From Streptomyces mirabilis (GTDB lineage: Bacteria > Actinomycetota > Actinomycetes > Streptomycetales > Streptomycetaceae): DNA of 64,000 nt. The notes beneath the pieces were generated by a model. It was not told the origin of the DNA and made no database searches. It saw nothing but the letters and a program-made list of their open reading frames with translations. Each line of letters opens with the position of its first letter. The stretch's first letter is position 1. Below, piece after piece: positions 1-8,480 of the stretch. Position numbers and translations under genes: made by a program. The DNA lies in contig NZ_JBCJKP010000001.1 in assembly GCF_039503195.1 (NCBI RefSeq), forward strand, positions 6,696,001 to 6,760,000, written 5' to 3'.

Positions 1-1539
1 CACGACATCGCCGAGCAGGTCCGCTCCCAGTATCAGCACTTCGTGGTCGACGAGTACCAGGACGTCAGCCCCCTGCAGCAGCGTCTCCTGGAACTGTGGC
101 TCGGCGAGCGCGACAGCCTCTGCGTCGTCGGCGACGCCAGCCAGACGATCTATTCGTTCACCGGTGCAACTCCCGACCACCTGCTCGACTTCCGCACCCG
201 CCACCCCGGGGCCACCGTCGTCAAGCTCGTCCGCGACTACCGCTCCTCACCCCAGGTGGTGCGCCTCGCCAACGGCCTGCTCTCCCAGGCCCGCGGCCGG
301 GCCGCCGACCACCGCCTGGAACTGATCTCCCAGCGCGCCCCGGGCCCCGAGCCCGTCTACGCCGAATACACGGACGAACCCGCCGAGGCCGAGGGTGCCG
401 CCGGCCGCATCCGCGACCTCATCGCCTCCGGCATCCCCGCGGGCGAGATCGCGATCCTCTTCCGCACGAACTCCCAGTCCGAGATCTACGAACAGGCCCT
501 CGCCGACGCCGGAGTGCCCTACCAGCTGCGTGGCGCCGAGCGGTTCTTCGACCGCCCTGAGGTGCGCAAAGCAGGCGCCGCCCTGCGCGCGGCCGCCCGC
601 TTCGGCGCCAACGACTCCCTCCTCGACGACGCCGTCGACCTGCCCTCCCAGGTCCGAGCGGTGCTCTCCGGCGAGGGCTGGACCAGCCAACCCCCGGCCG
701 GATCCGGCGCCGTCAGAGAGCGCTGGGAGTCACTGGCCGCCCTCGTCCATCTCGCCCAGGACTTCGCCGCCGCCAAACAGGGCGCCACCCTCGGTGACCT
801 GGTGGCCGAACTCGACGAGCGTGCGAGTGCCCAGCACGCCCCGACCGTCCAGGGCGTCACCCTCGCCTCCCTGCACTCCGCCAAGGGACTGGAGTGGGAC
901 GTCGTCTTCCTGGTCGGCGTCGCGGAGGGGATGATGCCGATCACCTACGCAAAGACCGACGAGCAGATCGAGGAAGAACGCCGACTCCTCTACGTCGGAG
1001 TCACCCGCGCCAGAGAACACCTCCTCGTCTCCTGGGCCCTGTCCCGCTCACCCGGCGGCCGACCCAACCGCCGGCCCAGCCGCTTCCTCGACGGGCTGCG
1101 CCCCGGCTCCGTCGCCACCGCGGGCCGCAGCGCCGGCGGCGGCCCAGGAGGCATCGAGCGCGGCATCGGAAGCAGCGGAGGCACGATCGTACGGCGGACG
1201 AGCCGGACCCCGGCCCGCTGCCGGGTCTGCGGGCGCACGCTGACCGACGCCGGTGAGATGAAACTGATGCGTTGTGAGGACTGCCCCTCCGACATGGACG
1301 AAGGCCTCTACGAGCGGCTGCGGGAGTGGCGGGCGGTACAGGCGCAGCGCAGTGGGCAGCCCGCGTTCTGCGTCTTCACCGACAAGACACTCATGGCGAT
1401 CGCCGAGGCCGCGCCGGACGACGAGGGCGAGTTGGCGCGGATCCCCGGGGTCGGCGTGCGCAAGTTCAACCGCTTCGGGGCCGATGTTCTGGCCATCTGT
1501 GCAGGTCAAGAGCCTACGGAGGGCCGCGAGGGTGACTGA
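1..1539 (+). CDS. uvrD2: UvrD2-type SF1 DNA helicase, C-terminal part (5' end outside window)
   Basis: Open from base 1 in frame, so the N-terminus with Walker A lies upstream of the window. The visible 512 residues carry SF1A helicase motifs in order: Walker B DEYQD (window residues 17-21), GDASQTIY (motif III), DYRSSPQVV (motif IV), TLASLHSAKGLEWDVVF (motif V) and EEERRLLYVGVTRAREHL (motif VI). After the helicase core comes a four-cysteine CxxC...CxxC module (about residues 407-429) and a C-terminal HRDC-like domain ending near residue 505. This tetracysteine-plus-HRDC tail is what distinguishes actinobacterial UvrD2 from UvrD1/PcrA. The family unwinds DNA 3'-5' with ATP in repair and replication. 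Family assignment is firm; the precise in vivo role is inferred. Confidence 0.93.
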   Translation, partial: HDIAEQVRSQYQHFVVDEYQDVSPLQQRLLELWLGERDSLCVVGDASQTIYSFTGATPDHLLDFRTRHPGATVVKLVRDYRSSPQVVRLANGLLSQARGRAADHRLELISQRAPGPEPVYAEYTDEPAEAEGAAGRIRDLIASGIPAGEIAILFRTNSQSEIYEQALADAGVPYQLRGAERFFDRPEVRKAGAALRAAARFGANDSLLDDAVDLPSQVRAVLSGEGWTSQPPAGSGAVRERWESLAALVHLAQDFAAAKQGATLGDLVAELDERASAQHAPTVQGVTLASLHSAKGLEWDVVFLVGVAEGMMPITYAKTDEQIEEERRLLYVGVTRAREHLLVSWALSRSPGGRPNRRPSRFLDGLRPGSVATAGRSAGGGPGGIERGIGSSGGTIVRRTSRTPARCRVCGRTLTDAGEMKLMRCEDCPSDMDEGLYERLREWRAVQAQRSGQPAFCVFTDKTLMAIAEAAPDDEGELARIPGVGVRKFNRFGADVLAICAGQEPTEGREGD

Positions 1540-1552
1540 TGCAAACTCGTCG

Positions 1553-1590
1553 AAAAAATAGTTTGCGCATGCCCCAGCAATCCCCATAGG
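1553..1590 (+). promoter_or_regulatory. putative WblC-autoregulated promoter of the wblC leader
   Basis: An A/T run (1553-1560) sits directly against a TTTGCG -35-like element (1562-1567), followed by 17 bp and CATAGG (1585-1590). WhiB7/WblC-dependent promoters are known to have a short AT-rich block just upstream of the -35, so this fits autoregulation. The arrangement is seen in the sequence; activity is inferred. Confidence 0.45.
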
Positions 1591-1703
1591 TTCTTAACCA
1601 CGGCAGCAGCGGCCTTCTCCAAGGCCCTGGTTCCGTGCTGTACTTAATAGCCGTCGGACTGGCTCACCCCAGTCCCCCAAGACGCCGAGAGGAGGCGATT
1701 CCA

Positions 1704-2027
1704 GTGATCAGCATCAACATCAGCTCCATCAGCACCGCCAAAATGACCGATCGCTCGGTCGTCTCCACGTGCCTGCTCGGCGTCTCGAACCTGGGCACCG
1801 GTCTGTCCGGCATCGCTGCCGTCCGGCCGGCCTCCCCTCTGTCTCTCGCGGTTCTTCCCATCCGTGAGCGCAATGAGCGACCGATGAAGGCACTGGAAGC
1901 GGCAGTAGTGGCAGAGGCCCAGGCCTATGCCTTTGCGGCAGCCGGTGCCGGATCCCTGAAGCAGACGAAGCAGCACCACACGATGTGGGCCTTCCGTGGG
2001 CCTGAACCCTGGAGTGATCCAGCCTGA
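1704..2027 (+). CDS. upstream ORF in the wblC leader
   Basis: A 107-residue reading frame starts at GTG 1704 behind a strong AGAGGAGG site (1688-1695) and ends at TGA 2025-2027. Its N-terminus is unusual (MISININISSIS), rich in Ile, Asn and Ser. A shorter version could start at ATG 1884. No domain is recognisable. The stop codon lies inside an 8-bp hairpin (2022-2040), immediately ahead of a rho-independent terminator and about 175 nt before wblC. Actinobacterial whiB7/wblC genes are known to be controlled by leader ORFs and premature termination, so the likely role is regulatory, with the act of translation mattering more than the product. The start is well supported by its ribosome-binding site; whether a stable protein is made is unknown. 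Confidence 0.55.
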   Translation: MISINISSISTAKMTDRSVVSTCLLGVSNLGTGLSGIAAVRPASPLSLAVLPIRERNERPMKALEAAVVAEAQAYAFAAAGAGSLKQTKQHHTMWAFRGPEPWSDPA

Positions 2028-2085
2028 TCTTCGATCAGGCCGGCGCCTTCAGGGCCGCGGAACCCCACCCGGGATCCGCGGCCCT
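1999..2085 (+). promoter_or_regulatory. wblC leader attenuator: terminator hairpin with possible antiterminator
   Basis: A perfect 11-bp stem (2051-2061 with 2075-2085) followed by TCTGTTTGT forms an intrinsic terminator between the leader ORF and wblC. GGCCTGAA (1999-2006), near the end of the leader ORF, can pair with TTCAGGGCC (2048-2056) with one bulged G. That pairing would capture the left arm of the terminator. A separate perfect 8-bp hairpin (2022-2029 with 2033-2040) contains the leader stop codon. Ribosome position on the leader ORF could therefore choose between structures, consistent with ribosome-dependent attenuation. The pairings are read from the sequence; the switching mechanism is inferred. 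Confidence 0.6.
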
Positions 2086-2202
2086 TCTGTTTGTCCCCGA
2101 CCGGGGACGGCAGAGCGAAGGGGCCTCGGGACAAGAAAAGAACCCGGTACCAGCCGCCAACCGGCCAACCCGGCCGGCACGACCAGACGAGGAAGACCAA
2201 CC

Positions 2203-2571
2203 GTGCAACTCGAAGCGCACGCCCCGTCCGTACCGCCTTCCGAAACGATCCCCCCGCCCGGCCTCACGGAGGACTCCACCTTGATCCCGCTCACTGCGCT
2301 CACCGCGCTCGACGACGCCATCGAGAACCTCGGCGTACCCGTCCCCTGCCGCTCCTACGACCCGGAGGTCTTCTTCGCCGAGTCGCCGGCCGACGTCGAG
2401 TACGCCAAGTCCCTCTGCCGCACCTGCCCGCTGATCGAGGCCTGCCTCGCCGGCGCCAAGGAGCGGCGCGAGCCCTGGGGTGTCTGGGGCGGCGAGCTCT
2501 TCGTTCAGGGTGTCGTCGTGGCCCGCAAGCGGCCGCGTGGCCGCCCGCGCAAGAACCCGGTTGCGGCATGA
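2203..2571 (+). CDS. wblC: WhiB-family iron-sulfur regulator WblC (WhiB7)
   Basis: 122 residues starting at GTG 2203 behind GAGGAAG. It has the four Wbl cysteines (Cys49, Cys72, Cys75, Cys81) that bind a [4Fe-4S] cluster, the GVWGG turn (93-97), and a C-terminal AT-hook RGRPRK (112-117). The AT-hook together with the long N-terminus identifies the WblC/WhiB7 subclass, which binds the primary sigma factor and activates intrinsic resistance genes after ribosome-targeting antibiotics. Its placement after the UvrD2 helicase gene is the conserved actinobacterial context. Expression is probably limited by the leader terminator described separately. Its stop overlaps the next ORF (ATGA). Confidence 0.95.
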   Translation: MQLEAHAPSVPPSETIPPPGLTEDSTLIPLTALTALDDAIENLGVPVPCRSYDPEVFFAESPADVEYAKSLCRTCPLIEACLAGAKERREPWGVWGGELFVQGVVVARKRPRGRPRKNPVAA

Positions 2572-2891
2572 ACACCGTAGGAACGATCGATCGCCCCCTG
2601 ACGCACGACCCCAAGAAACAGGCCCCGATGAAGCCGTCCACCAGCGAGCCCGCAGGCTCCGCCATCCCAGACTTCACCACCACCGGCGCGAGCGACTCGC
2701 GTCAGAACAGGACCCGCGAGATGCAACTCATCCCAGAAGCCCTGGCTCGTGCGCATATGCACGAGCGACTGCACGAGGCCGAGCGGGAACGCCTGGCCGT
2801 GCGCCTGGCCTCCGCCCGTCGGATGCAGCGTCGGGCCGAGCGCGCCTCCATGCGCGCCCGGCGCGCGCTGGCCATGGCGGTCATGCACTAG
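2568..2891 (+). CDS. small conserved hypothetical protein downstream of wblC
   Basis: A 107-residue protein starting at ATG 2568, overlapping the wblC stop by four bases; ATG 2628 is an alternative start. The first half is low-complexity and rich in Pro, Ser and Thr. The second half is a strongly basic Ala/Arg/Met/Glu-rich stretch likely to be helical. No domain is recognised. Overlap with wblC suggests translational coupling and co-induction. It ends just before a strong terminator hairpin. Confidence 0.6.
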   Translation: MNTVGTIDRPLTHDPKKQAPMKPSTSEPAGSAIPDFTTTGASDSRQNRTREMQLIPEALARAHMHERLHEAERERLAVRLASARRMQRRAERASMRARRALAMAVMH

Positions 2892-2930
2892 CCGAAGGCA
2901 GTCGCTGCAGTATCAGTAAGCAGCTCTTCG

Positions 2931-2960
2931 CGGGGGCCGGTCCGAACGGACCGGCCCCCG
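2931..2960 (+). terminator. terminator after the wblC unit
   Basis: A perfect 14-bp inverted repeat (2931-2944 with 2947-2960) with two unpaired bases between the arms. It closes the wblC operon and precedes the zinc-ribbon ORF. There is no T run, as is usual for streptomycete terminators. Confidence 0.6.
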
Positions 2961-3009
2961 CGGTGCGTTGTGCCGGGCGAACCGCCGACCACGGCGTTAT
3001 CGTCGCCGA

Positions 3010-3234
3010 GTGACGAGTCTTCCCGGGGACAGTGACAGCACCGGCTCCATGCCGCGGCCCGACACGGCCGAGGCCCGGCACATCGTGTGCGCCCGTTGCG
3101 GCACCCCGGCCGACGGACCTCCGCTGACGTGGACCTGCTCCATGGAGAACGGCACCCGCCACTACTTCTGCGACAACTGCGCCCGCAGCAACCTCAGGGC
3201 GATCGAGGGACGGCTGGACTCGGCCTGGTGGTAG
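3010..3234 (+). CDS. small zinc-ribbon-like protein
   Basis: 74 residues from GTG 3010. Two Cys-x2-Cys pairs (CARC and CDNC) about 30 residues apart form a likely zinc ribbon; an internal TWTCSMENGTRHYFC segment links them. The function is unknown. It lies between the wblC terminator and the converging AarF-kinase gene. No strong ribosome-binding site is visible, so the start is uncertain. The 60-bp gap after it contains two copies of a CAGGCAGGCCCG direct repeat. Confidence 0.6.
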   Translation: MTSLPGDSDSTGSMPRPDTAEARHIVCARCGTPADGPPLTWTCSMENGTRHYFCDNCARSNLRAIEGRLDSAWW

Positions 3235-3294
3235 GCCACGCCAGGCAGGCCCGGGTCACGCCCAGGCAGGCCCGCTGGCCGAAGGCGGCCCGAG

Positions 3295-4671
3295 TCATGC
3301 TCCGGCCGCTGATTCCTCCTCGTCCAGCAGTTCCTCCGTCGGGTCCTCTCCCGGCACGAAACCCGGCAACCACTCCTCCAGTTCGTCGCGCAGCCGCACC
3401 GCCGCGCCCAGCTGGCACAGGACTCCGATGGTGCTCAACGTCACACGGTGTATCAGGAGATACGACGGCGGCAGGTTGAGCAGCCTGCCCAACTGGTGTG
3501 CGGGGGAGCGGGGGTCGGCGATGCGGGCGGCCTGACTGCGCATCCAGCCACGGGTGAACGTGAACTCGTCGACCTGGGCCGGTTCGATGATCGGCAGGAG
3601 GTAGTCCAGGACCGCGTCGGGTTCGAGCTCTATGGACTCCTTGACGAAGCCCTCCTCACGCAGCAGCTCGTAGACCGCTTCGGCCTCGCCCTCGAGAGTC
3701 ATCCGGAGGGAGTAGCCGATCGTCGAGGGCAGACCGCCGGGAAGACGGTCGACCGTGCCGAAGTCCAGGACGCCCAGCCGCCAGCCGCTCTCCTCGTCCG
3801 GCAGGAGGCGGAAGTTGCCCGGGTGCGGATCGGCGTGCAGCAGTCCGGTACGGGCGGGACCCGAGAAGAGGAACCGGGCCAGCAGCTGGCCCGCGCGGTC
3901 CCGCTGCTCCTGGGTGCCCTCGGCGATCACCTCCGACATCGGTATCCCGTCGATCCACTCGGTCACCAGGACCTGGTCGCACTGGTGGACCACCGCGGGG
4001 ACGAGCACGTCCGGATCGCCGGCGAACTCCGTGGCATGCGTCTCCTGGGCCTCTGCCTCCAGCGCGTAGTCGAGCTCCTCGGACACCCGGTCGCGCAGCT
4101 CCGCGATGAGCGGCTTGATGTCCATGCCGGGGATCAGGGGACCCAGGAGCCTGGCGAATCGGCTGAGCTGGGTCAGATCGGACAGCAGAGCCTCACCCGC
4201 CCCCGGGTACTGCACTTTGACGGCGACCTCGCGTCCGTCGTGCCACACAGCCCGGTGCACCTGGCCGATCGAGGCCGCCGCGGACGGCTTGTCCTCGAAC
4301 TCCTGGAACAGCTCGGACCAGTCCTCGCCGAGGCGCTCCCGCAGAACGGAGTGCACCGTGCGCGTCGGCATCGGCGGCGCCGCCTCCTGGAGCTTCGTCA
4401 GCGCCGCGCGATAGGGCCCCGCGACTTCCTCGGGCAGCGCCGACTCGAAGACGGACAGTGCTTGTCCGAACTTCATGGCACCCCCCTTCAACTCGCCGAG
4501 GACCTTGAAGAGCTGCTCCGCCGTGCGCTGTTGCAGTTCACGGCCGACGATCTCCGCGGACTTCCCGCCGATCCTCTTGCCCAGCCCCCAGGTCGCTCGC
4601 CCGGCGAAGCCGAGCGGTAGTGCGGCGAGTTTGGCAGTTCGGGTGACTGCCTTCCGGGGAAGATCAGACAT
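3295..4671 (-). CDS. ABC1/AarF (UbiB-like) atypical kinase family protein
   Basis: 458 residues, start ATG 4671 preceded by GGAGGGC. It shows the UbiB/ADCK hallmarks: an N-terminal KxGQ-type motif (MKFGQALS), the ATP-binding lysine in VAVKVQYP, catalytic-loop HADPHPGNF and the metal-binding LDFGT. These proteins are membrane-associated atypical kinases or ATPases often linked to isoprenoid-lipid metabolism. Streptomycetes make menaquinone, so a ubiquinone role is unlikely and the substrate is unknown. The 3' end of the upstream ThiF-like gene overlaps its first eight bases, implying translational coupling. Confidence 0.85.
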   Translation of the reverse strand: MSDLPRKAVTRTAKLAALPLGFAGRATWGLGKRIGGKSAEIVGRELQQRTAEQLFKVLGELKGGAMKFGQALSVFESALPEEVAGPYRAALTKLQEAAPPMPTRTVHSVLRERLGEDWSELFQEFEDKPSAAASIGQVHRAVWHDGREVAVKVQYPGAGEALLSDLTQLSRFARLLGPLIPGMDIKPLIAELRDRVSEELDYALEAEAQETHATEFAGDPDVLVPAVVHQCDQVLVTEWIDGIPMSEVIAEGTQEQRDRAGQLLARFLFSGPARTGLLHADPHPGNFRLLPDEESGWRLGVLDFGTVDRLPGGLPSTIGYSLRMTLEGEAEAVYELLREEGFVKESIELEPDAVLDYLLPIIEPAQVDEFTFTRGWMRSQAARIADPRSPAHQLGRLLNLPPSYLLIHRVTLSTIGVLCQLGAAVRLRDELEEWLPGFVPGEDPTEELLDEEESAAGA

Positions 4672-5845
4672 GCGCCCTCCAAGTCCCAGACAGCCGTGCC
4701 GCGTGCGGCTGTTGCCCGGCCATTGTCTCGTGCGGCTGCCCGTCCTCGACGGCGCGCTCCCCCTTCTTACTTTTCTCCGCCGCGCCGCACGGGCATGCGG
4801 GATGCGACCACACCGGCTTCGCATGCCAGTCGAAGCCCGGCACGGAGGACTCCCAGCGTGCTCCGGCGCTGGAGGGCAGCCGTCCGTCGAGGAAGGCGAG
4901 GGCGTGTCCCGCCGCGAGTCCGGCGACCCCGGTCGCCAGGGCGAGGTCGCAGGCCGGGACCTGGTGCGAGGCTCCGGAGCGCCACTGGGCGATCAGGCGT
5001 GGCCAGGTCGGGTCCCGGTCGATGCGCTGCTGGTCCAGGCAGCCCGCGCAGCCGGTGTCGCCGGGCAGCACCAGGGGGCCGACGACACCTGTTCCCTCCA
5101 CGACCCCCGCGTACAGATGGGGTGTGCCGGAGGTGATCAGGGGCTCGGCGACGGCGGGGTCGGGGGCGTGCACCGCCAGGCCGTCCCGGGGCGCGAGGAT
5201 CACCAGGGAGAGACCGAGTTCCTCGCCTTCGGCAGTGGGCCGTGGTGGCCGATCCGGTGCAGATGGGCGCACCGCGCGCCGGGCGGCTTCCTCCCGGCGC
5301 TCGCCGATGGACGCCGAGGGCAGTCCGCCCGGTGCCACGTCCCAGGGTTCGACGCTGCCGATGTCGCGCACCTCGACCTGGCCGACACCGGCGCCGGCCA
5401 GCAGGGAGGCCAGGACGGCTCCCACCCGGCCGGCGCCCCGCACCTGCACCCGCAGGGAGCGGCGGGCGGCCAGATGCTTCAGGGCGTCGCCCGGCGCGCG
5501 GGCGACGAGGGACAGGGACGCGAGGTCGGGGCGGAGCCGGTCCAGGACCTCCTTCTTCTCGCGCAGGGAGTCCGCGGCCCGGCCGCCGCCCGTCGCGTCG
5601 TCCAGCAGACCCGAGCGGGCCAGTCGCTCCACGAGTGCGTCGACATGGCCGTCGGGCAGGCCCATCGCGCGACCCAGGTCGCGAAGGAGCGGCAGCCCGC
5701 GTGTTCCGTTGAGCAGGTCGAGAAAGCTGCCTGTCGCCGTGTCCACCGGGCCAAGGACCATCGCGTGCGCGGGCGCCATCCCGAACTGCACGGTGTTGAG
5801 ATCCCGCCAGCCGCGCCGCAGCGCGGGCTTCACCATCGGGTGCAT
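4664..5845 (-). CDS. ThiF-like / TOMM leader-binding cyclodehydratase-partner family protein
   Basis: 393 residues from ATG 5845 (second candidate ATG 5836). The N-terminal ~110 residues resemble the winged-helix peptide-binding part of 'ocin_ThiF' proteins. A Rossmann-type loop GAGRVGAVLASLLAGAGVG follows, then a DIGSVEPWDVAPGG segment. Two CxxC-type pairs (CAGC, CPCG) near the C-terminus probably bind zinc. E1-like members activate or dock peptides in thiazole/oxazole-modified microcin pathways, but no YcaO, dehydrogenase or precursor peptide is seen here, so this looks like an orphan. Its 3' end overlaps the AarF kinase gene. Confidence 0.75.
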   Translation of the reverse strand: MHPMVKPALRRGWRDLNTVQFGMAPAHAMVLGPVDTATGSFLDLLNGTRGLPLLRDLGRAMGLPDGHVDALVERLARSGLLDDATGGGRAADSLREKKEVLDRLRPDLASLSLVARAPGDALKHLAARRSLRVQVRGAGRVGAVLASLLAGAGVGQVEVRDIGSVEPWDVAPGGLPSASIGERREEAARRAVRPSAPDRPPRPTAEGEELGLSLVILAPRDGLAVHAPDPAVAEPLITSGTPHLYAGVVEGTGVVGPLVLPGDTGCAGCLDQQRIDRDPTWPRLIAQWRSGASHQVPACDLALATGVAGLAAGHALAFLDGRLPSSAGARWESSVPGFDWHAKPVWSHPACPCGAAEKSKKGERAVEDGQPHETMAGQQPHAARLSGTWRAHV

Positions 5846-6063
5846 GACCGACCCCCGTCCCCGTAGAGCATCCCCGTGTGTCGGCGGGGTCCGTCCCGGG
5901 CCCCGCCGATCGAATGTCAGCATGCCCCGCCCGGCCGAACCGTGCCGAAAGTTGTCCACAGGCGGTGGTGTTCGTCGTATGAATCAAGCGCACGGGGTGC
6001 GGATCGGCATCGAACCGTCCAGGGGACGGGACTTCCCCCATGTGCAGCGGGTAACGTCGGGGC

Positions 6064-6660
6064 GTGCCCGCCGACCCACTGCACCGCGCCGGAAAGCCAC
6101 AGCGCAGCACGACGAGCCCGCCGCCAAGCGGCTCGGGGGCGAGCGCGATCGAGGTTCGCAGGAGCGCGCGCCGGCGCAGAACGGTCTCCGCGTACCGCGA
6201 GGGCGATCGCACCGTCGTGCTCATCCCCGCCCGTATGTCCGAGGCGGAGGAACAGCGCTGGGTCACCGTCATGCTCGACAAGCTGGCCGCCCAGGAGAGC
6301 AAACGGGTGCTCGGCGACGCCGAGCTGACCGAGCGCGCCGCGCGGCTGTCGGAGCAGTACTTCGACGGCCGGGCCCGCCCCGCCTCGGTCCGCTGGGTCA
6401 CCAATCAGAACACGCGCTGGGGGTCCTGCACCCCGGCCGAGGGCAGTATCCGTCTTTCGCATCGCCTGCAGGGCATGCCCGAGTATGTCGTCGACTACGT
6501 CCTCGTCCACGAACTCGCGCACCTTCTGGTGCCCGGTCACGGGCCCCGTTTCTGGCGGCTGCTGGAGGCGTACCCACGTACGGAGCGTGCCCGCGGCTAT
6601 CTCGAAGGGGTGGTCGCGGCCGAACGGTTGCCACATCTGCCCGTGGCGAGCGACGAGTAG
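6064..6660 (+). CDS. YgjP/WSS1-like zinc metallopeptidase (DUF45 family)
   Basis: 198 residues from GTG 6064. It has the diagnostic NTRWGSCTP motif, then the zinc-binding HELAHLLVPGHGPRFW (HExxH...H). These define the YgjP-type DUF45 metallopeptidases. The N-terminal ~45 residues are low-complexity, so a later start is possible. The physiological substrate is unknown. It is transcribed divergently from the ThiF/AarF pair across a 218-bp gap. Confidence 0.85.
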   Translation: MPADPLHRAGKPQRSTTSPPPSGSGASAIEVRRSARRRRTVSAYREGDRTVVLIPARMSEAEEQRWVTVMLDKLAAQESKRVLGDAELTERAARLSEQYFDGRARPASVRWVTNQNTRWGSCTPAEGSIRLSHRLQGMPEYVVDYVLVHELAHLLVPGHGPRFWRLLEAYPRTERARGYLEGVVAAERLPHLPVASDE

Positions 6661-6795
6661 CGGGCGGGCGGCGGCGGACCGTCCCTGCCGGGAGGTGATT
6701 GTGTACCGGGTCTGTACCGGCGGCGTTCACTCCCAGAGTTTCCCGTTAGCCTGACGCGACGCAATCGCACTCGGGATGGGGGACGGTCGTTACGC

Positions 6796-8469
6796 ATGGC
6801 CAGGGAATTCCAACGCGGCCACAAGGCCAGGATCAGTGACCTCACCGCGGGCACGGATCTGTACGTAGGTGTACAGATCACCGGTCCCGGACTGACCTTC
6901 GACATCAGTTGCTTCGGTCTGGACGCCGACGAAAGGCTTTCGGACGACCGGTACTTCGTCTTCTTCAACCAGCCGAAGACCCCCGAAGAATCCATCCAGC
7001 TCCTCGGCGCCCAGTCGGGTGACACGGAGTCCTTCCGCGTCACGCTCGACCGGATCCCGGCGCAGATCCAGAAGCTGTCGTTCACGGCGACGATCGACGG
7101 CGCCGGACAGATGTCGCAGATCGCCCCCGGATACCTCCGTGTTGTGGCGGGCGGCGAGGAGGTGGCCCGGTACTCGTTCAGTGGCGCGGAGTTCTCCACC
7201 GAGCGTGCCGTGATGCTGGGCGACTTCTACCTGAAGGACGTCTGGCGGTTCGCCGCCGTGGGGCAGGGCTTCGACGGCGGCCTCGACGCGCTGCTCAAGA
7301 ACTTCGGTGGTGAGGTCGCCGACGAGCAGCCCGCCGCGCAGGAGCCGCAGGCCACTGCCGCACCGTCCTTCGCTCCGCCGGCCCAGGCCACCGCACCCCC
7401 CGCGTTCGGCGCCCCGGCTCCGGCCCCCGCGCCGCAGCCCGCCGCGCAGGGATTCGCGCCGCCGCCCGCCGCGCCCTCGGTGCACGCCGCGCCGACCATC
7501 ATCGCCCCGCTGCACACCCCGCCGGGCGGCACCGTGCCACCGCCGGGCCCCGCTCCGTACATCCAGCCGCCCGGTCCGCCCGGTCCGCCGCCGGGGTACG
7601 GACAGCAGCCTCCCGGTCAGACGGCTCCCATGCCGCCCGGTTACGGCCAGCAGACACCGCCCGCGCCCCCCGGCTACGGGCAGCAGGCCCCGACGGCGCC
7701 TCCCGGCTACGGCCAGCAGCCGCCGTACGGCCAGGTTCCGGGCCAGGCGCCGGGTCAGCCCGGCGCGCCGTCCCCGTACGGCGTTCCTCAGGGCGCCCCG
7801 CAGGGCGGTGCCGGTGTGGCCGCCGCGCTGGGGGCCTACAAGGAGACGCCCACCGGTCAGCGGTGGACCCAGCAGAACAAGAAGCTCATCCGCGTCGACC
7901 TCGGTATCGGCGGCCAGCCCGTGCTGGCCCGCCAGGGCAGCATGGTGCTCTACCAGGGCAAGGTCGACTTCAGCTACAAGGGCGCCGGCTTCGCCGGGCG
8001 GATCGTGGGCAACGCGACCGGCCAGGAGATGCAGCTCATGCGCTGTACCGGCCAGGGACAGGTGTTCCTCGCCGAGAACGCCAGCCACGTGCATCCCATC
8101 GAACTCCAGGGCGACGCGATCTGCGTCTCCGCGGAGAGCGTGCTCGCCTTCGACGAGTCCCTCCAGTACGAGGTCCGGCGTATCGAGGGCCACGGCATCC
8201 CCGGAGGCGCGCTGTTCACCATGCAGTTCCAGGGGACCGGAACGATCGTCGTCAAGACGCACGGCGCCCCCGTAGTGCTGCCCGTGACGCCGACGACCTT
8301 CGCCGACTGCAACGCCGTCGTCGCCTGGTCCGCGGCCTCCCAGGTGATCGTCTCCAGCCAGGTGCGGATGCGCCGCAACGCCTACCCCGGCGACACCGGG
8401 GAGAGCGTGAACCTCCAGTTCCGCGGCGCGCCCGGCAATTTCATCGTCGTCCAGCCGTACGAGGTCTGA
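6796..8469 (+). CDS. TerD-AIM24 fusion protein with PPGYGQQ-repeat linker
   Basis: 557 residues. Residues 1-180 form a TerD-type calcium-binding domain of the tellurite/stress (Ter) family, with the typical LSDDRYFVFFNQ and LDRIPAQIQKLSFTATID segments. A Pro/Ala/Gln/Gly-rich linker (about 185-345) includes four PPGYGQQ repeats near residues 264-312. The C-terminal ~210 residues are an AIM24-like beta-roll domain (RQGSMVLYQGKVDF; MQLMRCTGQGQVFLAENASHVHPIEL). It heads a unit of three AIM24 genes separated by 11-16 bp. Ter and AIM24 proteins are linked to envelope or stress functions, but the mechanism is unknown. Confidence 0.85.
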   Translation: MAREFQRGHKARISDLTAGTDLYVGVQITGPGLTFDISCFGLDADERLSDDRYFVFFNQPKTPEESIQLLGAQSGDTESFRVTLDRIPAQIQKLSFTATIDGAGQMSQIAPGYLRVVAGGEEVARYSFSGAEFSTERAVMLGDFYLKDVWRFAAVGQGFDGGLDALLKNFGGEVADEQPAAQEPQATAAPSFAPPAQATAPPAFGAPAPAPAPQPAAQGFAPPPAAPSVHAAPTIIAPLHTPPGGTVPPPGPAPYIQPPGPPGPPPGYGQQPPGQTAPMPPGYGQQTPPAPPGYGQQAPTAPPGYGQQPPYGQVPGQAPGQPGAPSPYGVPQGAPQGGAGVAAALGAYKETPTGQRWTQQNKKLIRVDLGIGGQPVLARQGSMVLYQGKVDFSYKGAGFAGRIVGNATGQEMQLMRCTGQGQVFLAENASHVHPIELQGDAICVSAESVLAFDESLQYEVRRIEGHGIPGGALFTMQFQGTGTIVVKTHGAPVVLPVTPTTFADCNAVVAWSAASQVIVSSQVRMRRNAYPGDTGESVNLQFRGAPGNFIVVQPYEV

Positions 8470-8480
8470 GGGAGCCCGTC

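Noticed and set aside
3448..4620. A 390-residue plus-strand frame opposite the AarF kinase gene
   Set aside because: Antisense shadow; the minus strand shows complete kinase motifs and a good ribosome-binding site.
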